This document shows, piece by piece, positions 27,153 to 35,978 of a stretch of DNA of 64,000 nt (position 1 is the stretch's first letter; every line of letters starts with the position of its first letter). The notes below the pieces were generated by a model. The model ran no database searches. It saw only the letters and a program-made list of their open reading frames with translations, and had not been told where the DNA came from. The stretch comes from Pseudactinotalea suaedae (GTDB lineage: Bacteria; Actinomycetota; Actinomycetes; Actinomycetales; Beutenbergiaceae), in contig NZ_WNXY01000005.1 in the NCBI RefSeq assembly GCF_009733815.1, positions 62,001 to 126,000 of the forward strand. The letters are read 5' to 3'. A program made the translations under genes and the position numbers.

Positions 27153-27875
27153 TCAGGGTGTCGGGCGCGCCGCGGCGCGCTCGACGGCGTCGAGGACCGC
27201 ATCCTGGACGGACCGGATCCCCAGCACGCGGAAGTGGCCGCGCGGGCGCACCCGGACGTTGGTGGCGCCGACCAGCTCGCTGCCCTCGGGCACGTGCGGG
27301 TCCCAGGAGGCGTAGACCGAGGTGATCCGGTCGTCCACCTGTCGCTGACCCGCGAAGGCGCGCAACGCCGTCGGGCTCATCGCCCGCACCGATGCGAACG
27401 GCACCAGACCGGCGTACCTCGAACCGCCGAACGGGGTGTTGATCGCGACCATGCCGAGCACACGGGGGGCGGGCCCGCCCCGATCGGCGCGGCGGAGCTC
27501 GTCCAGCATCAGCTGCTTGCCGATGAGGCCGCCCTTGGAGTGGGCCACGATCACGGCCCCGTCGACCTCCGCGGCCGCGATCGCGGTGCTCACCCGGCGC
27601 GCCAGCGCGGCGACCGGCCGGCTGTTGAACCCCAGGTCGACGACGTGCACCGGGTGACCGGCCTCGGCGAGCCGCAGTCCCAGCGGCTCCAGGAACCGCC
27701 AGGACTCGAAGATCCCCGGCAGCAGCAGCACCGGCACACCGCGGGCGTCCGGGGTCTGCTGCGCCCACGCCGGGCGCCGCCGCAGCAGGCTGCGCACCTG
27801 CCACCGCAGCACGAACACGTAGTCCGCGGCCCAGGCGACACCCCGGATCGCGATCTCGAGCAGCCGGCCGATCAC
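27153..27875 (-). CDS. Alpha/beta hydrolase (lipase-like)
   Basis: 240-aa alpha/beta-hydrolase. GVPVLLLPGIFESWRFL is the oxyanion strand region, and IVAHSKGGLIGKQLML carries the nucleophile Ser in an A-H-S-K-G elbow. INTPFGGSRYAGLVPF is typical of triacylglycerol-lipase-like (LipA/EstA) proteins. The C-terminal RGHFRVLGIRSV holds the likely catalytic His. GTG 27875 overlaps the upstream hydrolase stop by 4 bp. No signal peptide is clear, though a short hydrophobic region at 5-25 may be one or a membrane anchor. Confidence 0.8.
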   Translation of the reverse strand: MIGRLLEIAIRGVAWAADYVFVLRWQVRSLLRRRPAWAQQTPDARGVPVLLLPGIFESWRFLEPLGLRLAEAGHPVHVVDLGFNSRPVAALARRVSTAIAAAEVDGAVIVAHSKGGLIGKQLMLDELRRADRGGPAPRVLGMVAINTPFGGSRYAGLVPFASVRAMSPTALRAFAGQRQVDDRITSVYASWDPHVPEGSELVGATNVRVRPRGHFRVLGIRSVQDAVLDAVERAAARPTP

Positions 27876-28624
27876 GGCGCCGTCGACCCCAGGCCCAGGC
27901 CCAGGTGCGCCAGCGTCAGGTCGGCCACCGGCTGCCAGTGGTCGTAGACCACGTTGTGGGCCGCCCCGGCGATCAGCTCGTGCCGTCCACGCGGCAGCAG
28001 CGCCAGCATCTCGGCCACCCAGGGGGCCGGCACCACGGTGTCGTGCTCGCCGGTGATCAGCAGCGTGTCGGCCTTCACCTGCGGCAGCTTCTCGCGCATC
28101 GGGTACCGCATCATGGCGGGCAGCACCTCGATGAACCAGGCCGGACCGCACCGCAGGTAGGCGCGGGAGGCGAGCAGCCGCACGCGGCCGCTCTCGTGCG
28201 CGGCCGACTGGAAGAACCGCCACGCCTGCTGACGCACGGTCGGCTCTGCGGGGTTCACGACCGGCCCGACCAGCACCGCGTGGCTGGCCAGCTGGTACCG
28301 CGTGAGCAGATCGATCACCACCTGGGCGCCCATCGAGTGCCCGATCAGCACCGGGTCCTGGACGCCCTCGGCCTCGATGCCGGCGCGCACGATGTCGGCG
28401 AACCCGGCGATCGTGAGCGGTCGCGCGGGTCGCGGGAGGCCGCCGAACCCCGGCAGGTCGAGGAGCAGCACGTTGCCGTGCTCGTGCAGCGCGTGCGCCA
28501 GCGGCTCGAAGTAGTCCGAGGACACGCCGATCCCGTGCACCATCACGAAGGTGCGCTCGCTCGTGCTGCGCAGCTCGCGCACGCGCATCCGGGCGCCGTT
28601 GTACCGGACGGTGCGTCGCGTCAT
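27872..28624 (-). CDS. Alpha/beta hydrolase fold protein
   Basis: 250-aa hydrolase with classic motifs: TFVMVHGIGVSSDYFEPLA, nucleophile elbow LIGHSMGAQVV, acid TLLITGEHDTVVP, and a C-terminal GAAHNVVYDHW His. The substrate is unknown; esterase or C-C hydrolase are options. A GTG at 28651 is also in frame, but TAGGGT on the minus strand (28650-28655) overlaps it and looks like the -10, so ATG 28624 is preferred. It is translationally coupled to the second hydrolase. Confidence 0.82.
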   Translation of the reverse strand: MTRRTVRYNGARMRVRELRSTSERTFVMVHGIGVSSDYFEPLAHALHEHGNVLLLDLPGFGGLPRPARPLTIAGFADIVRAGIEAEGVQDPVLIGHSMGAQVVIDLLTRYQLASHAVLVGPVVNPAEPTVRQQAWRFFQSAAHESGRVRLLASRAYLRCGPAWFIEVLPAMMRYPMREKLPQVKADTLLITGEHDTVVPAPWVAEMLALLPRGRHELIAGAAHNVVYDHWQPVADLTLAHLGLGLGSTAP

Positions 28625-28652
28625 CCGCAGCCTGCGTGCCACGCGGGTCACC

Positions 28653-29699
28653 CTATGTCGGCGTGCCCGGGTCGGGCTGAGCCAGCCAGTGCTCGACGGC
28701 GGAGCGCATCCGTTGCTTGCTCGACTCGCTCGCGCGGCTCGCGTCGATCGAGGACCGTGCCAGCGACGCCAGCTCGGGATCGGTGAGGCCGTGGACGTCG
28801 CGCGCGAGCTCGTACTGCGCGAGCAGCCGCGACCCGAAGATCAGCGGGTCGTCGGCGCCGAGCGCGAGCCTGGCGCCGGCATCCAGCAGCCGCCGCAGGG
28901 GCACGTCGGCCAGGGTGGGGTAGACGCCCAGCGACACGTTCGACGTGGGGCACACCTCCAGTGCCACGCCCGCGTCGACGACCCGGCGGAGCACGCCCGC
29001 GTCCTCGCTCACGCGGACGCCGTGGCCGATCCGGTCCGGGTGCAAGGACGCCAGCACCTCGGCCACGTGGTCGGCGCCGAGCAGCTCGCCACCGTGCGGG
29101 ACCGAGGCCAGCCCCGCGCGGCGCGCGATGGCGAACGCGGGGGCGAACGCCGTCGTCACGCCTCTGCGCTCGTCGTTGCTGAGCCCGAACCCGATGACGC
29201 CGTCCGGGTCGGCGTGGAGGGCGGCGAGGCGCGCGAGCGTGCGCGCGTCGAGCGGGTGCCGCATCCGCGAGGCCGCGACGATCACGCCGACCTCGATGCC
29301 GTGCCGCTGAGCGGAGGTCCGGGCGGCGTCGACCACGAGCTCGAGCGCGGGCGTCAGGCCGCCGACGTAGGGCGCATAGGAGGTCGGGTCGACCTGGATC
29401 TCCAGCCGGACGGAGCCCTCGGCGGCGTCGGCTGCGACCGCCTCGTCGACGATCCTGCGCATCACGGTCTCGGAGCGGACCACGGCCCGCGCCGCGTCGT
29501 ACATCCGCTGGAACCGGAACCAGCCGCGCTCGTTGGCCGGGAGCCGTACCGGGTCGCCGTCGACCACGGCGTCGAGCAACGACTCCGGAAGGCGCCGCCC
29601 CTGCTCCCGCGCGAGCTCGACCAAGGTCGTCGCCGCCATCGACCCGGTGAAGTGCAGGTGCAGATGGGCCTTGGGGAGGGTGCGCAGGTCTCGGGCCAT
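28653..29699 (-). CDS. add: Adenosine deaminase
   Basis: Zinc amidohydrolase converting adenosine to inosine in purine salvage, 348 aa, cytosolic. Metal motif KAHLHLHFTGS stands near the N-terminus (E. coli has an L-E-G-S variant). SVPHGGE, DRIGHGVR and CPTSNVSLG follow, and metal ligand GADDPLIFG is near residue 280. A relaxed, adenosine-deaminase-like substrate range cannot be excluded because of the F-T-G change. Its start faces the phosphotransferase gene across a 102-base region with a palindromic site. Confidence 0.9.
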   Translation of the reverse strand: MARDLRTLPKAHLHLHFTGSMAATTLVELAREQGRRLPESLLDAVVDGDPVRLPANERGWFRFQRMYDAARAVVRSETVMRRIVDEAVAADAAEGSVRLEIQVDPTSYAPYVGGLTPALELVVDAARTSAQRHGIEVGVIVAASRMRHPLDARTLARLAALHADPDGVIGFGLSNDERRGVTTAFAPAFAIARRAGLASVPHGGELLGADHVAEVLASLHPDRIGHGVRVSEDAGVLRRVVDAGVALEVCPTSNVSLGVYPTLADVPLRRLLDAGARLALGADDPLIFGSRLLAQYELARDVHGLTDPELASLARSSIDASRASESSKQRMRSAVEHWLAQPDPGTPT

Positions 29700-29741
29700 C
29701 GCTCCATCCTTCCCTCGACGCGGCCGGCGACGCGACGTTCC

Positions 29742-29767
29742 ATGAGAGACCTCTCATCCTGGTCTCA
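29742..29767. promoter_or_regulatory. TGAGAG/CTCTCA regulatory site A (upstream of the phosphotransferase operon)
   Basis: Perfect inverted repeat ATGAGAG-AC-CTCTCAT at 29742-29757. A further GTCTCA at 29762-29767 lies exactly 11 bases after CTCTCA (29751-29756), a direct-repeat spacing typical of OmpR/PhoB-type regulators. CATGGT at 29785-29790 follows after a 17-base gap and may be the -10, so the second repeat could occupy the -35 position. The same motif recurs at 31405 and 32049. Confidence 0.75.
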
Positions 29768-29801
29768 TCCGGACCGCGCCCCGGCATGGTGGAGTACGAG
29801 C

Positions 29802-31028
29802 GTGACCACGTCTGCGCCCGCACGCCACGCCGCCCCCACGGGGTTCGGCGAGGACGCGGACCTGGCGCTCCTGACCGGCGCCGAGTCGGTCGAGATCGTG
29901 CGGGCGGCGCTCGTCGGGGAGGGCGAGGCCCCGCAGGACCTGCGGGTCGCCGTCGCCGCGGTCCACCACCGCCCCGGTGCGGGCGTGAGCGTCTGCTACG
30001 ACGTCACCCACGCCGCTGCCCCCGAGGGTGAGGTGCTCGTCGCCAGCACCGCGCCGGTGGCACGCTCCGACCGCACCGCGGCCGTGGCCGTGCTCGACGA
30101 CGGCGTCCGGACCCTGCGCGTCTGGCGGCGTGCCGACGACCCGGCGCTCCCCGGGCTGCGTGCGGCGCTCGACCCCCGCGTCGTCGCGGGCTGGCTCGGT
30201 CGCGCCGAGCTCCCGGCGCTCAGGGTGCTGTCGTACCGGCCGACGCGCCGGGCGGTCGTCGTCGCCGAGCTCGCCGACGCGACCTGCTACCTCAAGATCG
30301 TCCGGCCGCGTCGAGCCGCCGAGCTGATCGCCCGGCACGAGGCGCTGCGGGGCTCGATGCTCCCGGCGCCCGCGATGCTCGGGGAGCCCGAGCCCGGCGT
30401 CGTGCTGCTCGCGGCGGCACCGGGGCGTTCGCTCGCGCAGGCTCTCGCCACGGGTGATGCGGCGCAGGTCCCGGCTCCGGAGCAGGTGCTGGCCGCGCTG
30501 GACTCGCTGCCGGCACCGGTGCTCGAGCTGCCGCTGCGTCCCTCCTGGGTCGACCGGCTCGACTTCCACGCGGCCGCCGCGCGCAGCGCGCTGCCGGCGC
30601 GCGCCGACGAGATCGACGACGTGGCGAGCCGCGTCGCCGACGTGCTCGCGGCGGTGCCGGTCGCCGCCGTCGTCCCCACGCACGGTGATCTCAACGTGGC
30701 CAACCTGTTCGTGGAGGATGCCCGCCCGGCCGCCGTGATCGACGTCGACGCGCTGGGCCCCGGCCGCCGCGCCGACGACCTCGCCACGCTGCTCGCGCAC
30801 CTGCTGGTGCTGCCCGCGCTCGCGCCGCACATCTACACCGAGGTGCCCGCGGTCGTTCACCGCTGGTATGCCGCGTTCGCCGCCTCCGTCGACCGGACCG
30901 AGCTCGACGCCCGAACCGCCGCCGTGCTGGTCTCGCTGGTCGCGGGAGCGAGTCCCGAGCAGGCCAACGCCCGGCTGGATCTCGCCCTGGCCGCGCTCGA
31001 GCGCGCCGACGCGGGGGAGCGGTCATGA
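29802..31028 (+). CDS. Aminoglycoside-phosphotransferase-family protein
   Basis: 408-aa protein with an APH/choline-kinase-like C-terminal half. The catalytic Brenner motif is VPTHGDLNVANLFV (His about residue 294), and the metal-binding VIDVDALGPGRRADDLA follows. A Lys-containing ATP strand CYLKIVRP lies near residue 165. The first 130 residues are an Ala/Val-rich extension that resembles maltokinase/aminoglycoside-kinase caps. Substrate is unknown; resistance should not be assumed. The stop overlaps the start of the next Pro/Ser-rich gene by 4 bp, so both are controlled by site A. Confidence 0.82.
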   Translation: MTTSAPARHAAPTGFGEDADLALLTGAESVEIVRAALVGEGEAPQDLRVAVAAVHHRPGAGVSVCYDVTHAAAPEGEVLVASTAPVARSDRTAAVAVLDDGVRTLRVWRRADDPALPGLRAALDPRVVAGWLGRAELPALRVLSYRPTRRAVVVAELADATCYLKIVRPRRAAELIARHEALRGSMLPAPAMLGEPEPGVVLLAAAPGRSLAQALATGDAAQVPAPEQVLAALDSLPAPVLELPLRPSWVDRLDFHAAAARSALPARADEIDDVASRVADVLAAVPVAAVVPTHGDLNVANLFVEDARPAAVIDVDALGPGRRADDLATLLAHLLVLPALAPHIYTEVPAVVHRWYAAFAASVDRTELDARTAAVLVSLVAGASPEQANARLDLALAALERADAGERS

Positions 31029-31408
31029 GGTCGCGGACCCTCTGGATGGTGACCGGAGCGCTGGGCATCGTCGGGGTCTCCGGGGTGGCGATCGTCAACG
31101 CCGCAGCGCCGGACGACGTCTCGGGCGGTGGAGCGGTCGTGAACGAGACCGGCACCGACCCTGCGACCGGCTCGAGCTCGAGCTCGAGCTCGAGCTCGAG
31201 CACGGCCGGCCCGACCGCCCCGCCCACCGCCACACCGACGGTGCCGACCTCCCCGAGCGCCAGCGAGGGACCCACCGACTCACCGACCTCGACCGCGGCA
31301 CCCACGCCTGCCGCGCCGTCGGCGCCCTCGCCGGTGCCGGCCGACTCGCCCGCCTCGGCACCGGCCGACTCGCCCGCCTCGGCGGCGAGCGCCGACAGCG
31401 GCGGATGA
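31025..31408 (+). CDS. Exported Ser/Pro/Ala/Thr-rich low-complexity protein, paralogue 1
   Basis: 127 aa. The basic N-terminus MRSRTLWMVTGALGIVGVSG and a hydrophobic stretch ending in NAAA make a signal peptide or signal anchor. The rest is almost only Ser, Pro, Ala, Thr and Gly, with a run of ten Ser, and should be disordered. It ends SAASADSGG, like the two downstream paralogues. No LPXTG signal or catalytic motif is seen. ATG 31025 overlaps the phosphotransferase stop, so it depends on that transcript. It is probably a cell-envelope or secreted polymer-like protein. Confidence 0.8.
   Translation: MRSRTLWMVTGALGIVGVSGVAIVNAAAPDDVSGGGAVVNETGTDPATGSSSSSSSSSSTAGPTAPPTATPTVPTSPSASEGPTDSPTSTAAPTPAAPSAPSPVPADSPASAPADSPASAASADSGG
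31170..31202. repeat. GAGCTC simple-sequence repeat
   Basis: About five tandem GAGCTC hexamers inside paralogue 1, encoding the poly-Ser run. The unit is its own reverse complement. Because six is a multiple of three, slippage would change Ser-tract length without breaking the frame. Confidence 0.9.
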
Positions 31409-31461
31409 GAGACCTCTCACCAACCTGAGAGCTCTCTCATGGAGGCCTCCCGGAGGTCTCA
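31405..31461. promoter_or_regulatory. TGAGAG/CTCTCA regulatory site B (upstream of paralogue 2)
   Basis: Two inverted repeats, TGAGAG-AC-CTCTCA (31406-31419) and TGAGAG-CT-CTCTCA (31426-31439), are 20 bases apart. From 31434 three direct units follow at exact 11-base steps: CTCTCA (31434), GCCTCC (31445) and GTCTCA (31456). The first half-site overlaps the stop codon of paralogue 1. The ATG of paralogue 2 is 65 bases further on. Confidence 0.75.
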
Positions 31462-31525
31462 CCCACGATCGCGAGGCTGATCGCATCAGCCACAGGCCAG
31501 CGCCACACAGAGCAGGAGCAGCACC

Positions 31526-31969
31526 ATGAACAAGCGGACCGCATGGATCGTCACCGGCGCCCTCGGAGTCGTGGGGGTCAGCATCGGCGCGATCGCAGCC
31601 GCAGCCGACGCCTTCGACCCCTCCTCGGGTGACGGAGCGGTGCTCCAGGCTCCCTCGGAGACCAGCACCGAGCCGACGGCCGACCCGACCACACCGCCGA
31701 CGACCGACCCCACCACCGACCCCGGACAGGTCGCCTCCGACTCGGCGACGACCGCCGTGTCCGCGGTCTCGACCGCCTCGCCGGCCTCGCCGGCGACCGC
31801 CGTCAGCCCAGCCAGCCCGGTCAGCCCGGTCAGTGCGCCATCGCCTGCCAGCCCTGCGACCCCGCCGTCGCCCGTCAGCCCGGCCAGCGCGCCCTCACCC
31901 GTGAGCGCGGCGTCACCGGCCTCGCCCGCGAGCCCCGCCTCGGCCGCGTCGGCCGACTCCGGCGACTGA
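31526..31969 (+). CDS. Exported Pro/Ala/Ser-rich low-complexity protein, paralogue 2
   Basis: 147 aa. It begins [20 protein letters not shown]; the hydrophobic region ends in AAAAD, a good signal-peptidase-like site. The exported part has an acidic start (DAFDPSSGDGAV), a Thr/Asp/Pro region, then repeated [11 protein letters not shown] units and the shared end SAASADSGD. No cysteine, enzyme motif or sorting signal is present. GGAGCAGC upstream of ATG 31526 is the ribosome binding site. A strong hairpin follows. The neighbouring kinase/regulator pair and site B suggest stress- or signal-controlled export. Confidence 0.82.
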   Translation: MNKRTAWIVTGALGVVGVSIGAIAAAADAFDPSSGDGAVLQAPSETSTEPTADPTTPPTTDPTTDPGQVASDSATTAVSAVSTASPASPATAVSPASPVSPVSAPSPASPATPPSPVSPASAPSPVSAASPASPASPASAASADSGD

Positions 31970-31972
31970 GGA

Positions 31973-32035
31973 CTCCGCACGGCCCTCGTGCGGAACGAGC
32001 AGAGCGACCCCGGGACCCCCGCCCGGGGTCGCTCT
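31973..32035 (+). terminator. Two hairpins after paralogue 2, likely terminator
   Basis: A 6-bp hairpin CCGCAC/GTGCGG at 31975-31993 is followed by a 14-bp perfect stem (AGAGCGACCCCGGG and its complement, 32001-32014 with 32022-32035, 7-base loop). A TGTGT tract follows rather than a T run, as is common at high GC. Confidence 0.75.
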
Positions 32036-32048
32036 GTGTCGACCGGGA

Positions 32049-32681
<633 letters not shown>

Positions 32682-32699
32682 CCTCGTGGAGGCGACCTC

Positions 32700-32732
32700 G
32701 GCCGGTCCCGGGCTCCCCGCCCGGGGCCGGCC
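32700..32732 (+). terminator. Hairpin after paralogue 3
   Basis: GGCCGGTCCCGGG (32700-32712) pairs with CCCGGGGCCGGCC (32720-32732) around a 7-base loop, with one mismatch or wobble. It lies 18 bases after the stop and separates the paralogue from the kinase gene. Confidence 0.65.
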
Positions 32733-32874
32733 CCCGCACGTGGTGGCCGAGCACGGCGGCACCGCCCACAGCGACGGATCGCCCACCGAGGAGATCCCGC
32801 CGGTGCCCGGTGCACGCCGGCTCCCGGCGACCGCCGAGACCACGGAGCCCCCCGCCGTCCTCGATACTGAGGCG

Positions 32875-34425
32875 ATGAGCGGCGAGCCGGTGACGCACGA
32901 GGGCGGCGCGCGCCGTCGTCGCCTCGGCGGCCGGCAGGGCTGGAGCGTCCGCACCCGTGTCCTCACGGCGCTGACCGTGCTCAGCGGGCTCGCGCTGCTC
33001 GTGGCCGGGACCACGGCGTACGTGCTCGAGCGAGACCGGCTCGACGACCTCATGCGGGACAGCCTGGAGCGCAGCAGCGCGGAGTTCCGCACGCTCGCCA
33101 GCGAGGGGGTCGACCCGAAGACGGGTGCGCCGTTCCAGAACGTCACCGAGCTCCTGCTGGTCGCCCTGGGCCGCATCGTGCCCGGTCCCAACGAGGGTAT
33201 GGCGGGCTTCGTGGAGGGTGTGCACACCTACAACGCGCCGGCCGAGTACAACTACCAGATGCAGCGAGACCGCGAGCTGATCGCGCTGCTCGGGCCGCTC
33301 ACCGAGGAGCGTGCCGAGCTGCTGAGCACCGCGCCGGACGAGGCGAGCCTGATTCGGGTCATCGAGACCGAGCAGGGCTCCTACAGGGTGGCGATCGTCC
33401 CCGTGGTGGGCCCGGCGGGGGACACCGGCGCGTTGGTGCTCGCCTTCGACCGCACCGCCGAGCACGCCGGGCTCGCCCGCAACTACACCACCTACGCGCT
33501 GGTGGCCCTCGGCGCGGTGCTGCTCATCGGAGCGCTCGGCTTCCTCATCGTGAGCGACCTGCTGAAGCCGGTCGCGCTGCTGCGCAGCGCTGCCTCCCAG
33601 ATCAGCTCCTCGGACCTCTCGCGCCGCATCGAGGTGGTCGGCAACGACGACCTCGCGGTGCTGACGAGCACCGTCAACGGCATGCTCGACAGGCTCGAGC
33701 ACGCGTTCTCCTCCCAGCGTGAGCTGCTCGACGACGTCGGTCACGAGCTGCGCACACCGCTCACCGTGGTGCGTGGCCACCTGGAGCTGATGGAGGTGAG
33801 CGACCCCGAGGACGCCGCCGCGGTGCGCGCGATCGCGCTGGACGAGCTCGACCGCATGAACTCCCTGGTCGAGGAGCTGATCACGCTCGCCAAGTCGCGT
33901 CGCCCCGACTTCGTCAGCCTGCAGCGCACCGACGTCGCCGTGCTCACGGACGAGATGCTGACGAAGTCGCGCCCGCTGGGGGTGCGGCGCTGGACGCTGG
34001 ACTCGCTCGCCGAGGTCGAGCTCGACCTCGACCCGCGCCGGATCACGCAGGCCTGGCTGCAGCTGGTGAGCAACGCCGTCAAGTTCTCCGAGGACGACAG
34101 CACGGTCGCTCTCGGCTCCTCGGTCGACGACACCTCGGTGCGGCTGTGGGTGCGTGACGAGGGCGTGGGCATCGCACCGGCCGACCAGCACCGCGTGTTC
34201 GAGCGGTTCGTGCGTGCCGACGGCACGGCCGAGGGCTCCGGGCTGGGGCTGACCATCGTCCGCTCGATCGCGCAGGCGCACGGCGGCGACGTCGAGCTCG
34301 AGTCCGCGCCCGGCCGGGGCAGCACCTTCACGATCGTGCTGCCGCGCACCGCGGCGAACTCCGAGCGAGGCGATCTCGAGACCATGATCGACGGCGACCC
34401 CCTGAAGGAGCCAGTGCAGCCATGA
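32875..34425 (+). CDS. Sensor histidine kinase (HAMP/HisKA/HATPase)
   Basis: 516-aa membrane kinase. Residues 1-27 are cytoplasmic and Arg-rich; TM1 is about 28-55. An extracellular sensor of about 145 residues follows, then TM2 about 203-228 and HAMP. HisKA carries phospho-acceptor His290 in DDVGHELRTPLTVV. The ATPase domain has N box LVSNAVKF, G1 VRDEGVGIAP and G2 GSGLGLTIV. ATG 32875 is chosen because GATACT (32863-32868) lies 6 bases upstream, a leaderless start; an in-frame extension upstream is unlikely. The stop overlaps the regulator gene by 4 bp. It likely senses an envelope signal and controls the three adjacent exported proteins. Confidence 0.93.
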   Translation: MSGEPVTHEGGARRRRLGGRQGWSVRTRVLTALTVLSGLALLVAGTTAYVLERDRLDDLMRDSLERSSAEFRTLASEGVDPKTGAPFQNVTELLLVALGRIVPGPNEGMAGFVEGVHTYNAPAEYNYQMQRDRELIALLGPLTEERAELLSTAPDEASLIRVIETEQGSYRVAIVPVVGPAGDTGALVLAFDRTAEHAGLARNYTTYALVALGAVLLIGALGFLIVSDLLKPVALLRSAASQISSSDLSRRIEVVGNDDLAVLTSTVNGMLDRLEHAFSSQRELLDDVGHELRTPLTVVRGHLELMEVSDPEDAAAVRAIALDELDRMNSLVEELITLAKSRRPDFVSLQRTDVAVLTDEMLTKSRPLGVRRWTLDSLAEVELDLDPRRITQAWLQLVSNAVKFSEDDSTVALGSSVDDTSVRLWVRDEGVGIAPADQHRVFERFVRADGTAEGSGLGLTIVRSIAQAHGGDVELESAPGRGSTFTIVLPRTAANSERGDLETMIDGDPLKEPVQP

Positions 34426-35084
34426 GCCAGATCCTGATCGCCGAGGACGAGGGACGCATCGCCTCGTTCGTCGCCAAGGGGCTGAAGGCCGCCGGGTACT
34501 CGCCGGTGCACGTCAGCACCGGGCGCGACGCGATCGACCTCGCCTCGACCGGCGACTTCGACCTGCTGATCCTCGACCTGGGGCTGCCCGACATCGACGG
34601 CTTCGACGTGCTCGACGTGATCCGCAGCAGCGGTGTGACGATGCCGGTGATCATCCTGACGGCCCGGAGCTCGGTCACCGACACCGTGGCCGGCCTCGAG
34701 GGCGGTGCCGACGACTACATGGCCAAACCGTTCCGTTTCGAGGAGCTGCTGGCACGGGTGCGGCTGCGGCTGCGCAGCGAGGCAGCACCCGGCGGCGAGA
34801 CCAACGTGATCAGCCACGCCGACCTCTCGCTCGACCTGCGCACCCGCAGGCTCAAGGTCGGCGCGAGCGAGGTCGACCTCTCGGCGCGGGAGTTCACGCT
34901 CGCGGAGACCTTCCTGCGCAACCCGGGCCAGGTGCTCAGCCGCGAGCAGCTGCTGTCGAGGGTGTGGGGCTACGACTTCGACCCGGGCAGCAACGTGGTC
35001 GACGTGTACGTGCGCTACCTGCGCAAGAAGGTCGGAGCACAGCGGATCGAGACGGTCCGCGGCATGGGCTACCGGCTGGTCTGA
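34422..35084 (+). CDS. OmpR-family response regulator
   Basis: 220 aa. The receiver domain has acidic pocket EDE (8-10), phospho-acceptor Asp52 (LLILDLGLPDIDG), Thr in VIILTARSS and Lys in YMAKPFRFEE. The C-terminal winged helix includes the recognition region LSREQLLSRVWGYDFDPGSN and ends VRGMGYRLV. It is coupled to the kinase gene by ATGA overlap. OmpR-type proteins bind direct repeats about 11 bases apart, which matches sites A, B and C. Binding itself is inferred. Confidence 0.95.
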   Translation: MSQILIAEDEGRIASFVAKGLKAAGYSPVHVSTGRDAIDLASTGDFDLLILDLGLPDIDGFDVLDVIRSSGVTMPVIILTARSSVTDTVAGLEGGADDYMAKPFRFEELLARVRLRLRSEAAPGGETNVISHADLSLDLRTRRLKVGASEVDLSAREFTLAETFLRNPGQVLSREQLLSRVWGYDFDPGSNVVDVYVRYLRKKVGAQRIETVRGMGYRLV

Positions 35085-35203
35085 GCGGCCCGTTCGACCC
35101 GAGCGGGCTGGGCAGGTACACTCGACGGCGGTGGTTTCCTCCGCCATGCTCGTCGCTGCCCGGCATCCGCTGGTTCGACGGCGTGGAGGTAGGGGATCGT
35201 CGT

Positions 35204-35276
35204 AGGGCAGTGGCGCAATTGGTAGCGCACCGGTCTCCAAAACCGGCGGTTGTGGGTTCGAGTCCCTCCTGCCCTG
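35204..35276 (+). tRNA. tRNA-Trp (anticodon CCA)
   Basis: 73-nt tRNA with acceptor AGGGCAG pairing with CTGCCCT, D-arm GGCGCAATTGGTAGCGC, and anticodon stem CCGGT/ACCGG with loop CTCCAAA (CCA at 35237-35239). The T-stem has one T-T mismatch as read. It precedes secE, the usual actinobacterial arrangement. TACACT at 35117-35122 with TTCGAC at 35093-35098 is a plausible promoter. Confidence 0.96.
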
Positions 35277-35382
35277 CCAGGTCCCGATCGCGAGGTCGCT
35301 CCGAACGCGTCCCGCAGGGCCCGATCGCCCCGCCGATGTTGCATCGGCAGGCGCCGCACCCCCGTCCAGTGAGGAAGTACGA

Positions 35383-35928
35383 GTGAGCAGGTCCACCGAC
35401 GCGTCGAAGGGCACACCCGACGACGACGAGGGTCGGCTCGGCGACGACCGCGACGAGCTCACGGACGAGGCGAGCCAGGCTCACGGCGCCGATGAGCCCG
35501 AGGACTCCGGGTCCGAGGACCTGGACGACGTCGAGGACGAGGCGAGCGACGCCGTCGACCAGGACGAGTCCGACGAGGACTCGGACGCCGACGCCGAGCA
35601 GGCTCTCGCAGCGAGCACGACGTCGGCCTCGGTCGCCAAGCGCCGCTCGAGCGTCGAGAGCGCACGCAGCGGCGGCAGCAAGGCGGCCGCAGCGCGTCCC
35701 ACGCAGCGGCCGGTGGCGAAGAAGGAGGAGCGCCGCGGCCCGATCGCGGCGATCGTGCTCTTCGTCCGCCAGGTGATCGCGGAGCTCCGCAAGGTGGTCA
35801 CGCCGACCACCAAGGAGCTCGGCACCTACTCGGCCGTCGTCATCGTGTTCGTGCTGATCGTCATGGCCTACGTCGGAGTCCTGGACTTCGCCGTCGGCAA
35901 GCTCGTCCTCTGGGCGTTCGGCGGCTGA
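35383..35928 (+). CDS. secE: Preprotein translocase subunit SecE with acidic N-terminal extension
   Basis: Essential small membrane subunit of the SecYEG channel. The SecE core is the last 65 residues: amphipathic [19 protein letters not shown] followed by one transmembrane helix ([20 protein letters not shown]). Total length is 181 aa because of a 110-residue disordered, very acidic leader (Asp/Glu/Ser-rich), then a basic KRR/KKEERR patch. Single-helix actinobacterial SecE proteins often have some extension. GTG 35383 follows GAGGAAG. nusG is 50 bases downstream, the standard order. Confidence 0.95.
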   Translation: MSRSTDASKGTPDDDEGRLGDDRDELTDEASQAHGADEPEDSGSEDLDDVEDEASDAVDQDESDEDSDADAEQALAASTTSASVAKRRSSVESARSGGSKAAAARPTQRPVAKKEERRGPIAAIVLFVRQVIAELRKVVTPTTKELGTYSAVVIVFVLIVMAYVGVLDFAVGKLVLWAFGG

Positions 35929-35978
35929 GCGCCGCCCACCATCAGCACCACCCACATCAGTTAAGGAAGCAGGTCACC

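Noticed and set aside
29802-31028. An aminoglycoside resistance gene
   Set aside because: The fold family is large and includes sugar and metabolite kinases; nothing in the sequence points to an antibiotic substrate.
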